A stretch of DNA of 20,139 bases from an uncultured Collinsella sp. (GTDB taxonomy: Bacteria; Actinomycetota; Coriobacteriia; Coriobacteriales; Coriobacteriaceae), in contig UQIC01000038.1 of the NCBI GenBank assembly GCA_900540985.1, positions 1 to 20,139 of the forward strand, read 5' to 3'. Positions 1 through 7,056 of this stretch are shown here, piece after piece. Position 1 is the stretch's first letter. Every line of letters begins with the position of its first letter. A model generated the notes under the pieces. That model did no database searches, had not been told where the DNA came from, and saw only the letters and a list, made by a program, of their open reading frames with translations. The translations under genes were made by a program, and so were the position numbers.

Positions 1-33
1 CTGCACGAACGCGTACATCGCGCGTTCGTGCAG
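1..33. repeat. Perfect hairpin at the window edge
   Basis: Positions 1-13 and 21-33 are exact reverse complements (13 bp) around a 7-nt loop. It lies about 60 nt beyond the xerD stop codon, so it may act as a terminator for the leftward transcript. There is no clear T-run beside it within the window, and the left edge cuts off the context. Nothing else is visible in 34-93. Confidence 0.55.
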
Positions 34-93
34 GCCGGGGCCGTCCCTCCATCTTCTATGGTGTTGTAACTAAAAGCGCAGGCCAGCGATGCG

Positions 94-1035
94 CTAACGA
101 TGTGCCAACGGGTGAGCCGCCAGGTAAACCTCGGTCAGCTGCGTGCGATCGACATGTGTGTAGACCTGCGTGGTCGATATATCGGCATGCCCCAAGATTT
201 CCTGCAGCACGCGCAGGTCGGCACCTCCCGCGAGCATGTGGGTGGCAAAGGAATGGCGCAACGTATGGGGATGGAGTCCCACCAACCCCACCTGGCGCCC
301 ATAGCGCTCGCATATAACGTGAACGCCTTGGCGCGACAGGCGCCTGCCGTTCTTATTTAGAAAGACCGCCGGTGTCTCTGCCCCGCGAGCATGGGCCGCC
401 AAGTAAGAACGTCCATTACATATATAGTGTGTTAGAGCACGTGCCGCGCTTCCCACCAACGGGGCCAGACGCTCCTTGGAGCCCTTACCGCGAACCAGCA
501 CAAAGCCGTCATCGACATGGATATCGCTCACATCGAGCCCCACCAGTTCGCTCACGCGCAAGCCGCACCCGTAGAGCACTTCCAAAATGGCGTGGTCGCG
601 CAGCCCCATCTCGCCCTCGGGAAAGTCTTGATCGAGCAACGCCGAGACATCGTCAACCGATAGGTACTCCGGTAAGCGCTCGGCCTTTTTGGGCAGCCGC
701 AACGCTGCCGTCGGATTTTGGGCAACGGCCCCATCTCGCACCAAAAAGGCATGCAGGCCCTTCACGGCCGCAAGCGCACGCTCCACCGAGGCGTCAGAAT
801 AGCCCCCGTCGCGGCGCTCGGCGACAAAGTCCTCCACGACCTGACGGGTAACCTCTTCAAAAGACGCAATGCCTGCCCGTTCCAAATAAGCACAGTACGT
901 CGTCAAGTCGCGACGATAGGCCGCAATCGTGTTGCGCGCCAAGCCCCGCTCGACCGCGAGATAATCGAGATACTCCCCCGCCGCCACTGCGAGCGACGAG
1001 GGAGTAGCTTCGACATATTCCGTATTCGCCGGCAC
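94..1035 (-). CDS. xerD: Site-specific tyrosine recombinase XerD
   Basis: Tyrosine recombinase of the XerC/XerD type, which in other bacteria resolves chromosome dimers at the dif site during division. The 313-residue protein has the N-terminal SAM-like DNA-binding half (roughly residues 15-105) and the C-terminal catalytic half. All catalytic residues are visible: Arg160 in GLRVSEL, Lys184 in a GKGSKER turn, His257 and Arg260 in HTLRHSFATHM, His283 in LGHADISTTQ and the nucleophile Tyr292 in VYTHV. The ending (VYTHVDRTQLTEVYLAAHP) resembles XerD more than XerC. The start is a GTG two bases after the pyrG stop, with no convincing Shine-Dalgarno sequence, so expression is probably coupled to pyrG translation. 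The N-terminus is slightly longer than in Escherichia coli XerD, so the true start could lie a little inside. Full length; no damage seen. Confidence 0.9.
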   Translation of the reverse strand: MPANTEYVEATPSSLAVAAGEYLDYLAVERGLARNTIAAYRRDLTTYCAYLERAGIASFEEVTRQVVEDFVAERRDGGYSDASVERALAAVKGLHAFLVRDGAVAQNPTAALRLPKKAERLPEYLSVDDVSALLDQDFPEGEMGLRDHAILEVLYGCGLRVSELVGLDVSDIHVDDGFVLVRGKGSKERLAPLVGSAARALTHYICNGRSYLAAHARGAETPAVFLNKNGRRLSRQGVHVICERYGRQVGLVGLHPHTLRHSFATHMLAGGADLRVLQEILGHADISTTQVYTHVDRTQLTEVYLAAHPLAHR

Positions 1036-1037
1036 CT

Positions 1038-2699
1038 TTAGTCCGTAGCCATGTTCAGGGGCGTCACCATCAGGCGGTCAACACCCTCGTGCAGGCCAAT
1101 CGAGGCGCGCACGAATTCACGGAACAGCGGCTGCGGGTTGGTCGGACGACTCTTGAACTCGGGGTGAGCCTGGGTAGCCACATACCACGGATGCACGTCG
1201 CGCGGCAGCTCGACCATCTCGACCAGACGTTCGTCGGGCGAAAGACCCGAGATAACCAAACCGGCGTCCTCGAGCTGGTCGCGGAAGGCGTTGTTGAACT
1301 CAAAGCGATGACGGTGACGCTCATAGACAAGCTCCTCCCCATACGCCTCGCGAGCGAGGGTATCGGCGGCGAGCTTGCACGGATAGGCGCCCAGGCGCAT
1401 GGTGCCGCCCTTCTCGGTCACGTCCTCCTGCGAGCTCATCAGGTCGATGACGCTATACGGACCGTCCGGATCGAACTCGGAGGAGCTGGCACCGGCAAGG
1501 CCGACGACATTGCGGGCGAACTCGCACACGGCGACCTGCATACCCAGGCAAATGCCCAGATACGGAATCTTGTGCTCGCGGGCGAACTCGGCTGCGAGGA
1601 TCTTGCCCTCCAGAGCGCGCTTACCAAAGCCACCGGGAACCAAGATGCCCGAGGCATCGCCCAGCACCTCGGACACGTTCTGCTCGTCGAGGCTCTCGCC
1701 ATCGACCAGCTGCACGTCCACGTGACGATCGTAGAACACGCCCGCATGGTGCAGAGCCTCGATAACCGACAGGTAGGCATCGGGCAGCTGCGTGTACTTG
1801 CCCACGACGGCGATCTTGACCTTGTCGGCGTGATGGTTGGCATGGTTCTGCTTACGCAGGAACTCATTCCACTCGCTCATGTCGCGCTCACGCGGGTCCA
1901 AACCCAAACGCTCGCAAATGCGCAGGTCAAAATCTTGCTCGGCAAGTAGCTGCGGCACGTCGTAGATACTCGCGCAGTCCTCGTTGGTAAAGACACAGTC
2001 GGTGTCGACGTCGCAGAAGCTTGCGATCTTGCCGCGAATGGCGTCGTCAATATGGTGGTCGGAGCGCAGCACGATGATATCGGGCTGGATGCCAAAGCTG
2101 CGAAGCTCCTTAACAGAGTGCTGCGTCGGCTTGGTCTTGACCTCGTGAGCAGCGGCGATATAGGGAACGAGTGAAACGTGGATGTAGCAAACGTTCTCGG
2201 GACCGGCCTCCTTGCGGTACTGGCGGATAGCCTCCACAAACGGCTGCGACTCGATGTCGCCGATCGTGCCGCCCAGCTCGGTGATGACCACGTCGGATCC
2301 AGTTTGCTCCTCGATGCGACGGAACTTGTCCTTAATGGCGTTGGTGACGTGCGGGATCACCTGCACGGTGCCACCCAAAAAGTCACCGCGGCGCTCGCGG
2401 GCGATCAGGCTCTTATAGATAGCGCCGGTCGTAAAGTTGGAATCGCGGGTCAGGTTCTCGTCAATAAAGCGCTCATAGTGGCCCAGGTCCAGGTCGGACT
2501 CGTAGCCGTCCTCGGTCACGAAGACCTCACCATGCTGGAACGGGCTCATGGTGCCGGGGTCGACGTTCAGATACGGGTCGGCCTTTTGCATCGTTACCTT
2601 GTAGCCGCGTGACTTGAGCAGACGGCCCAGCGAGGCCGCGGTAATACCCTTGCCCAGGGACGAAACCACGCCACCGGTTACGAACACATGCTTGGTCAT
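1038..2699 (-). CDS. pyrG: CTP synthase (glutamine hydrolysing)
   Basis: Catalyses ATP-dependent amination of UTP to CTP using glutamine, the last step of pyrimidine nucleotide synthesis in the cytosol. The 553 residues match the usual family length. The N-terminal synthetase domain (about 1-270) opens with the characteristic FVTGGVVSSLGKG loop. The C-terminal class I glutamine amidotransferase domain (about 295-540) carries the oxyanion-hole PGGFG motif, the nucleophile Cys384 in GICLGMQ and the His512/Glu514 pair in AHPEF. The ATG start is supported by an AGG nine bases upstream (2709-2711), placed at the stop codon of a possible 16-codon leader ORF. xerD follows two bases after the stop, so the two are probably one transcript. 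Upstream, a hairpin terminator separates it from the regulator gene. Confidence 0.97.
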   Translation of the reverse strand: MTKHVFVTGGVVSSLGKGITAASLGRLLKSRGYKVTMQKADPYLNVDPGTMSPFQHGEVFVTEDGYESDLDLGHYERFIDENLTRDSNFTTGAIYKSLIARERRGDFLGGTVQVIPHVTNAIKDKFRRIEEQTGSDVVITELGGTIGDIESQPFVEAIRQYRKEAGPENVCYIHVSLVPYIAAAHEVKTKPTQHSVKELRSFGIQPDIIVLRSDHHIDDAIRGKIASFCDVDTDCVFTNEDCASIYDVPQLLAEQDFDLRICERLGLDPRERDMSEWNEFLRKQNHANHHADKVKIAVVGKYTQLPDAYLSVIEALHHAGVFYDRHVDVQLVDGESLDEQNVSEVLGDASGILVPGGFGKRALEGKILAAEFAREHKIPYLGICLGMQVAVCEFARNVVGLAGASSSEFDPDGPYSVIDLMSSQEDVTEKGGTMRLGAYPCKLAADTLAREAYGEELVYERHRHRFEFNNAFRDQLEDAGLVISGLSPDERLVEMVELPRDVHPWYVATQAHPEFKSRPTNPQPLFREFVRASIGLHEGVDRLMVTPLNMATD

Positions 2700-2705
2700 A
2701 TTGAG

Positions 2706-2756
2706 TTACCTGCGCTTCCCGTAGAAGTTGTCCATACACATCTTACGGGTCTTCAT
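2706..2756 (-). other. Possible 16-codon leader ORF before pyrG
   Basis: An ATG at 2756 opens a 16-codon frame encoding MKTRKMCMDNFYGKRR, ending in TAA at 2706-2708. The stop codon directly abuts the AGG of the pyrG Shine-Dalgarno sequence, and pyrG starts six bases after it. A TACAAT hexamer ends just before this ATG and might be a -10 box, which would leave little room for a ribosome site. It could be a coupling or leader peptide, or chance. Confidence 0.2.
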
Positions 2757-2820
2757 TGTAATACTCGGACCGCAAGCCGTTCGCATTTTTTCTCGCGGGC
2801 GCTCGCATTTCTCAATCTCG

Positions 2821-2854
2821 AAACAAAACGCCGCCCGTGCGGCCGGACGGCGTT
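2821..2854 (-). terminator. Intrinsic terminator after the winged-helix gene
   Basis: Positions 2827-2833 (AACGCCG) pair with 2848-2854 around a GC-rich loop that can pair further. Read leftwards, the stem is followed by TTTTGTTT. It sits 24 bases beyond the stop of the leftward regulator gene and upstream of the pyrG leader, so it separates the two transcripts. Confidence 0.75.
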
Positions 2855-2877
2855 GATTTGACTGAGACTGTACACTG

Positions 2878-3216
2878 CTATCGATCGGCGTCAACGTCCT
2901 GCAGCATGCCCTGAACGAGCATACCGTCGCGGACGCCCTTGAGGTACCACTCGCCGTGCGGCGTAAGGCAAATGCCATTTGCAAGCTGGCCACCATCATC
3001 GTTGTAGCGCGAAACGACCTCGATCATATCCTCGGATTCCAGGCGCTCGATTGCCGCGCGGGCGCGATACGGCGACACCCCCACGCGCTCGGCAAGCGTT
3101 TTGCGCGAGAAGCCATAGAATCCGCCGGCATCTTTGGACTGCTGCGCGATCTCCATCAGCACCAGCACCTCGACACGCTTCATATCGTTGACACTCGCAC
3201 GACCCTTGCCCGCCAT
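2878..3216 (-). CDS. Small winged helix-turn-helix regulator
   Basis: A 112-residue basic cytosolic protein that looks like a winged helix-turn-helix DNA-binding protein. The segment SRKTLAERVGVSPYRARAAI (about residues 37-56) has the spacing of a helix-turn-helix with recognition helix, followed by IERLESEDMIEVVSRYND, which fits a beta-wing. There is no ligand-binding or kinase domain and there are no metal-binding cysteines. I cannot place it firmly in a named family; Rrf2-like, MarR-like and GntR-like winged helices are all possible. The start at 3216 is chosen because AGGAGG lies five bases upstream (3222-3227). A longer in-frame ORF to 3315 has no such support and an unlikely Gly/Arg-rich head. 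It is monocistronic, bounded by terminators on both sides. Its targets are unknown. Confidence 0.75.
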   Translation of the reverse strand: MAGKGRASVNDMKRVEVLVLMEIAQQSKDAGGFYGFSRKTLAERVGVSPYRARAAIERLESEDMIEVVSRYNDDGGQLANGICLTPHGEWYLKGVRDGMLVQGMLQDVDADR

Positions 3217-3335
3217 GGCAGCCTCCTCAAACCGAGCACGGGCACCGCCTGCACCGTGCGCGACCGGCACACCCCACGATGGCCGGCGACATCCATCATG
3301 CGGCATCCCCCGCAAAGGATGAAACAGTTAGCGTT

Positions 3336-3341
3336 ATTGTA
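3336..3341 (-). promoter_or_regulatory. Candidate -10 box for the winged-helix gene
   Basis: Read leftwards the strand carries GTATACAATAA, containing a TACAAT hexamer about 120 bases before the start codon. No clear -35 hexamer is visible at 16-18 bases, so this is weak. Confidence 0.3.
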
Positions 3342-3408
3342 TACCGCACAAATCTCTTATAGGCAGGTAAACGGGCTGATTTTAGATTTAACGAAGGCCT
3401 CGTTGATA

Positions 3409-3446
3409 AAAGGAGCGCAGCAGATGTATACCCGCTGCGCTCCTTT
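3409..3446 (-). terminator. Strong intrinsic terminator after the DUF1846 gene
   Basis: A perfect 13-bp stem (3409-3421 with 3434-3446, AAAGGAGCGCAGC type) with a 12-nt loop. Leftwards it runs into TTTTATC. It begins 17 bases after the DUF1846 stop codon. Confidence 0.85.
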
Positions 3447-3463
3447 CAGACCAATTATTTCGA

Positions 3464-4969
3464 TTAGCGGTGGAAGAACCCACGGCGCTCGAACTTGGGC
3501 TCGCAGCACACATTGATACCCAGCTTGCGCAGCACCGTCTCGTCCGTCGGAGAGATGATCACGCTAAAGAAGGCATCGCAGCCGCGCAGCTGCTCCAGGC
3601 CCGAAAGGACGCGGGCAGCCGTCTCGCTTGTAGCCGAGGTGATCGAGAGCGCCATAAGCGTCTCGTCGGTATGCAGGCGCGGGTTTTTGCTGCCCAGGAA
3701 ATGCGTCTTGAGCTTGCTGATGGGCTCAATCGCCTCGTCGCTGATGACCTCGAGCTCAAGGTCGACGCCCGAAACATGCTTAAGCGCATTCATGATGAGC
3801 GAACTTGCGGCGCCCAGGCGCGTGGAGGTCTTACCGGTCACCACGGAGCCATCGGGCATAACCATGGCACCCACGGGACCACCCGTCAGCTGCTCCCTGG
3901 TAAGGGCGGCCGAGCGCGCCGGCGAGTAGTTCTTATCGATGCCGGCTTTCTTCATAATAATCTTGAGACGGTCAACTTGCTCATCGCCCGCGCCGGTACG
4001 GCGCACATTTTCGACCGCGGTAAAGTAGCGGCGGACGATCTCCATCTTGGAAGCGTCGCGGCAAGCATCGTCATCGGTGATGGCAAAGCCGACCATATTG
4101 ACGCCCATGTCCGTGGGGCTCTGGTAGGGGCTCTTGCCCAGGATCTTTTCCATCAGGGCACGGACCACCGGGAAGGCCTCGACGTCGCGGTTGTAGTTGA
4201 CCGTGGTCTTGTTATAGGCCTCAAGGTGGAACGAATCAATGATATTGGCATCGTCGAGGTCTGCCGTGGCGGCCTCATAGGCAATATTGACCGGATGCGT
4301 CAGAGGAAGATTCCAGACCGGAAATGTCTCGAACTTGGCATAGCCAGCGGCGGTACCGTGCTTATGCTCGTGATACAGCTGCGAGAGGCAGGTGGCGAGC
4401 TTGCCCGAGCCAGGGCCGGGTGCCGTTACGACAACGAGCGGACGCGTGGTCTCGACAAACTCGTTCTTGCCGTAGCCGTCGTCGGACACGATCAGATCGA
4501 CGTCGTGGGGATAGCCCTCGATGGGATAGTGCAGCTTGGCGGGAATGCCGAGCGCGTTTAGGCGATTACGGAAGACGTCAGCGGCGGGCTGGCCAGCGTA
4601 CTGGGTGATGACCACGGCCGCGACAGCAAAACCATTGCCGCGGAACAGGTCGACCAGGCGCAAAACGTCCTCGTCATAGGTAATGCCCAGGTCGCCACGG
4701 GCCTTATTCTTCTCGATGTGGTTTGCGTTGATCGCGATGATGACCTCAACGTCATCGGAAATGCTCTTGAGCATGCGGAATTTACTGTCCGGTTCAAAAC
4801 CCGGCAGCACGCGACTCGCGTGATAGTCGTCAAACAGTTTGCCGCCAAACTCCAAATAGAGCTTGCCGCCAAACTGCGAGATGCGCTCCTTAATATGAGC
4901 GGCCTGCAGCTCGATATACTTCGCGTTGTCGAAACCCTGGCGCATGTATGGCTCCCGTCCCGTTTCCAT
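3464..4969 (-). CDS. DUF1846 (UPF0371) family protein
   Basis: The 501-residue protein matches the conserved DUF1846 / UPF0371 family of host-associated and anaerobic bacteria. Its biochemical role is not settled. Family features visible are the start GFDNAKYIELQAAHIKERI, the stretch KLYLEFGGKLFDDYHASRVLPGF (about residues 37-59), VVVTAPGPGSGKLATCLSQLYHE (about 183-205), which resembles a P-loop-like glycine-rich turn, and a long conserved C-terminal half. No signal peptide or membrane segment, so cytosolic. Two starts are possible. ATG at 4969 has an AGGA six bases upstream. ATG at 4945 begins exactly where family members usually begin (MRQGFDN) and has GGGAG upstream. I report the longer one. 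The gene stands alone between a terminator and a non-coding region, and nothing in context suggests its substrate. Confidence 0.88.
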   Translation of the reverse strand: METGREPYMRQGFDNAKYIELQAAHIKERISQFGGKLYLEFGGKLFDDYHASRVLPGFEPDSKFRMLKSISDDVEVIIAINANHIEKNKARGDLGITYDEDVLRLVDLFRGNGFAVAAVVITQYAGQPAADVFRNRLNALGIPAKLHYPIEGYPHDVDLIVSDDGYGKNEFVETTRPLVVVTAPGPGSGKLATCLSQLYHEHKHGTAAGYAKFETFPVWNLPLTHPVNIAYEAATADLDDANIIDSFHLEAYNKTTVNYNRDVEAFPVVRALMEKILGKSPYQSPTDMGVNMVGFAITDDDACRDASKMEIVRRYFTAVENVRRTGAGDEQVDRLKIIMKKAGIDKNYSPARSAALTREQLTGGPVGAMVMPDGSVVTGKTSTRLGAASSLIMNALKHVSGVDLELEVISDEAIEPISKLKTHFLGSKNPRLHTDETLMALSITSATSETAARVLSGLEQLRGCDAFFSVIISPTDETVLRKLGINVCCEPKFERRGFFHR

Positions 4970-5070
4970 TTAATGTCCTAGGCGATTATAACGGAGCCCG
5001 CCCTCCCCGATACCCAGACCATCAACAGGCACCAACCAAACATCCGTCAAACCTCTTGTCGGACATATTT

Positions 5071-5099
5071 GGTGCAAACTAACCTGACCCCATTGCACC
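5071..5099. repeat. Short palindrome, REP-like
   Basis: GGTGCAA (5071-5077) and TTGCACC (5093-5099) form a 7-bp stem enclosing a 15-nt loop containing CTGACCCC. Similar short palindromes with GGGGTCAG loops are scattered as repetitive extragenic elements in many bacteria, but copy number cannot be judged from one window. It lies upstream of the DUF1846 gene. Confidence 0.4.
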
Positions 5100-5150
5100 G
5101 CCCCATAACACCAACAATGGCAGCGCCGCAGGTGGAGCAAAAGTCAGCGA

Positions 5151-5248
5151 AAGCCCGCCAGAGCGAGCAAGGTGACGTGAAAGAGGAGGGCATAGGCCTT
5201 TTGGCCATGCCCGACGATTGAACGTCAGATTGCCGCTCTGGCGGGCTT
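5151..5248. repeat. 98-nt nested hairpin element
   Basis: A long folded unit in non-coding DNA. 5151-5165 pairs perfectly with 5234-5248 (15 bp). After an unpaired A5166, 5167-5170 pairs with 5230-5233. After a 2x2 internal loop, 5173-5178 pairs with 5222-5227. After a larger purine-rich internal loop, 5188-5193 pairs with 5207-5212. After an unpaired A5194, 5195-5198 pairs with 5203-5206, closing a TTTT loop. The architecture suits a structured RNA or a dispersed hairpin repeat recognised by a protein. No T-run follows it on either strand, so it is not an ordinary terminator. Confidence 0.65.
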
Positions 5249-5262
5249 GCAGCGTCGAGTGG

Positions 5263-5288
5263 TTCCGGCGTTTGGTAAAACGCCGGAA
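5263..5288. repeat. 11-bp hairpin
   Basis: 5263-5273 and 5278-5288 are perfect reverse complements (TTCCGGCGTTT type) around a GGTA loop. It is part of a row of hairpins downstream of the YfcC-family gene and has no T-run of its own. Confidence 0.55.
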
Positions 5289-5297
5289 CACAAGAGC

Positions 5298-5328
5298 GCC
5301 CCCTCCCGCGCACGGAACGGGAGGGGGC
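5298..5328 (-). terminator. GC-rich stem-loop downstream of the carrier gene
   Basis: 5298-5308 and 5318-5328 form a perfect 11-bp stem (GCCCCCTCCCG type) with a 9-nt loop, about 100 bases beyond the carrier stop codon. It is very stable and would be the best terminator candidate for the arc transcript, but the T-run expected on the leftward strand is poor (GCTCTTGTG). Confidence 0.45.
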
Positions 5329-5344
5329 TAAAGGTAGGAGTCTA

Positions 5345-5430
5345 CCGGTGGGTTGACCCCACCGGACAGACGATGACCAGGTGATCCTCTACAGGATCGT
5401 CAAGGTTTCCGTGGGGTACCCGTTGGGTAC
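5345..5430 (-). repeat. Three small hairpins just after the carrier gene
   Basis: Three short perfect stems follow the carrier stop codon. They are GTACCC/GGGTAC at 5416-5421 and 5425-5430 (directly touching the stop codon), GATCCT/AGGATC at 5383-5388 and 5393-5398, and CCGGTGGG/CCCACCGG at 5345-5352 and 5358-5365. None is followed by a T-run. They may protect the 3' end of the arc mRNA or be processing sites. Confidence 0.45.
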
Positions 5431-6909
5431 TTAGAGCATCACGCAGGCGACGGTCAGGATAATGGCGCAGACGACGGAGAGCGCGACGATGAGCTTAAGG
5501 GCAAACTTGAGCCAGGTCGTCCACTCGATCTTGGCCAGGGCGAGACCGCCCATGATGGCGCCGGAGGTCGGGGTGAACAGGTTCACGACACCGATGGCAG
5601 AGGAGAAGATCATGACCATGACCTCAGGCGAGAAGCCGAGCTTAACAGCCAGCGGTCCCATGATGGGCATGGAAACGGTGGCCATACCGGAGGTCGAGGG
5701 GATCAGGAAGGACAGACCAAAGTAGACCAGGAAGCTCATGGGAGCGAAGATCACGCCGGACAGGCCAGCCAGGGCCTTGGCGGCAGCGTCAAGGACGTAG
5801 ACGTCGAGGCCGGTGTTAGCCATGAGAACGGAGATACCACGAGCAAGGGCGATGACGAGAACAACGGACATCATGTCGGCAGCGCCGGTGATGAAGGTGT
5901 TAACGATCTGCTTCTCGGAAAGGCCACCGATGATACCGATCAGGACGGCCATGAGGAAGAACCAGGTGGAAGCCTCGTCGAAGTACCACTGGCCAATGGG
6001 CAGGCCGGTGATCAGGGCAGACCAGCCCTGGACGACGGCGTTACCGTCGGCATCGTAGACAGCGCCAGCGTCAAAGAAGTTGGCGACGCCCTCGTTGAGG
6101 TCAGCCAGCGGAATGAAGCCGACAATCATGACGACGAAGGTGAAGGCAAAGGCGATCAGAACACCCTTCTGACGACCGGTGAGCTTGACCTCCTTGTGGA
6201 CCTCGGAAGCAGCCTTGCCGTGAGCCTCTTCGGCGTCCTTGAGCTCCTGCATCGAGAGGATGGTGGAGCCCTTGTCGGCCTTGACCTTCTTGGCATAGTT
6301 CATCACGAAGACGATGGACATGACGGTGGTAACAATCCACAGGACGGCACCGAGGCCGATGATGATGGACTGATTCACGGCAATGTCAACGCCGGTCAGA
6401 GCGTCGACGGCAGCGCCGACGGCGAACGGGTTAACCGTGGAACCAAGGCAGCCGCAGCCAGCGCCGAGCAGGACGGTAGCGGCGCCGACCATCGGGTCGA
6501 AGCCGGCAGCCATCATAGTAGCGGCGAGCAGGGCGTAGAAGGGAACGGTCTCCTCGCACATACCATAGGTGGTACCACCGAGGGAGAAGATGAGCATCAG
6601 CACGGGAATGAGCATGATCTCGTTGCCCTTAAGCTTCTGCACCAGAACAGCAATGCCGTTGTCCAGGGCGCCGGTCTCGGTCATCATGCCGAGGAAGCCG
6701 CCGAGGATCATAACGAAGAGACAGACGGGCAGAGCGTCAGCGAAGCCCAGAATCGGGGCGGTGCAGAAATCGCTCAGACGGGCGGCAGTAACCTCGCCGC
6801 CGGACGTGCCGGAGACGATAACAGTAATCACTGCAACAATTGCCAGCAGAGCAAGAAGAATGGTGAACGATGAAGGCATACCGCGCTTTTTCTTAGCGGT
6901 CTCAGTCAT
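5431..6909 (-). CDS. YfcC-family membrane carrier, probably arginine/ornithine exchange
   Basis: A 492-residue polytopic membrane protein of the YfcC / C4-dicarboxylate anaerobic carrier family. About a dozen hydrophobic segments are visible, starting with FTILLALLAIVAVITVIVSG (about residues 15-34). Conserved family stretches are GGTTYGMCEETVPFY (about 111-125) and LGSTVNPFAVGAA (about 155-167). A charged cytosolic loop lies at about 205-247. It is the last gene of the arcA-arcB-carrier cluster, so import of arginine in exchange for ornithine is the likely job. This is inferred from context; the sequence resembles YfcC rather than classical ArcD. The start at 6909 is chosen because AAGGGGGG lies nine bases upstream (6919-6926); longer in-frame starts at 6918 and 6936 leave no room for a ribosome site. 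A terminator-like stem separates it from arcB, so part of its expression may be by read-through. Confidence 0.9.
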   Translation of the reverse strand: MTETAKKKRGMPSSFTILLALLAIVAVITVIVSGTSGGEVTAARLSDFCTAPILGFADALPVCLFVMILGGFLGMMTETGALDNGIAVLVQKLKGNEIMLIPVLMLIFSLGGTTYGMCEETVPFYALLAATMMAAGFDPMVGAATVLLGAGCGCLGSTVNPFAVGAAVDALTGVDIAVNQSIIIGLGAVLWIVTTVMSIVFVMNYAKKVKADKGSTILSMQELKDAEEAHGKAASEVHKEVKLTGRQKGVLIAFAFTFVVMIVGFIPLADLNEGVANFFDAGAVYDADGNAVVQGWSALITGLPIGQWYFDEASTWFFLMAVLIGIIGGLSEKQIVNTFITGAADMMSVVLVIALARGISVLMANTGLDVYVLDAAAKALAGLSGVIFAPMSFLVYFGLSFLIPSTSGMATVSMPIMGPLAVKLGFSPEVMVMIFSSAIGVVNLFTPTSGAIMGGLALAKIEWTTWLKFALKLIVALSVVCAIILTVACVML

Positions 6910-7004
6910 AGTTCTCATCCCCCCTTCATAAATCATTTACTGATCTCGCCCGAAGCGGCTCTTCCGTGCCGTGCCTGCCGCTTGATGCGAGATTATTACC
7001 AGAT

Positions 7005-7041
7005 AAAACCGCTCGGGGTGTGCAGCAATACACCCCGAGCG
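7005..7041 (-). terminator. Terminator or attenuator between arcB and the carrier gene
   Basis: A perfect 12-bp stem (7010-7021 with 7030-7041, CGCTCGGGGTGT type) with an 8-nt loop. Read leftwards it is followed by GTTTTATC. It starts 15 bases after the arcB stop and lies about 100 bases before the carrier start, so it probably reduces carrier mRNA relative to arcB. Confidence 0.75.
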
Positions 7042-7056
7042 AGATGCTAGATGCTC

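Noticed and set aside
94..1035. XerD as the integrase of a mobile element
   Set aside because: It sits in a two-gene unit with pyrG, looks like the housekeeping dimer-resolution enzyme, and has no att repeats or phage genes nearby.
1089..1949. Long + strand open frame (286 codons) opposite pyrG
   Set aside because: It lies entirely over the intact CTP synthase gene, has no ribosome site and shows no recognisable domain; a shadow of GC-biased codons.
5047..5313. 88-codon - strand frame in the hairpin-rich gap
   Set aside because: It runs through the nested hairpin and has no convincing ribosome site or known domain; structure explains the sequence better than coding.
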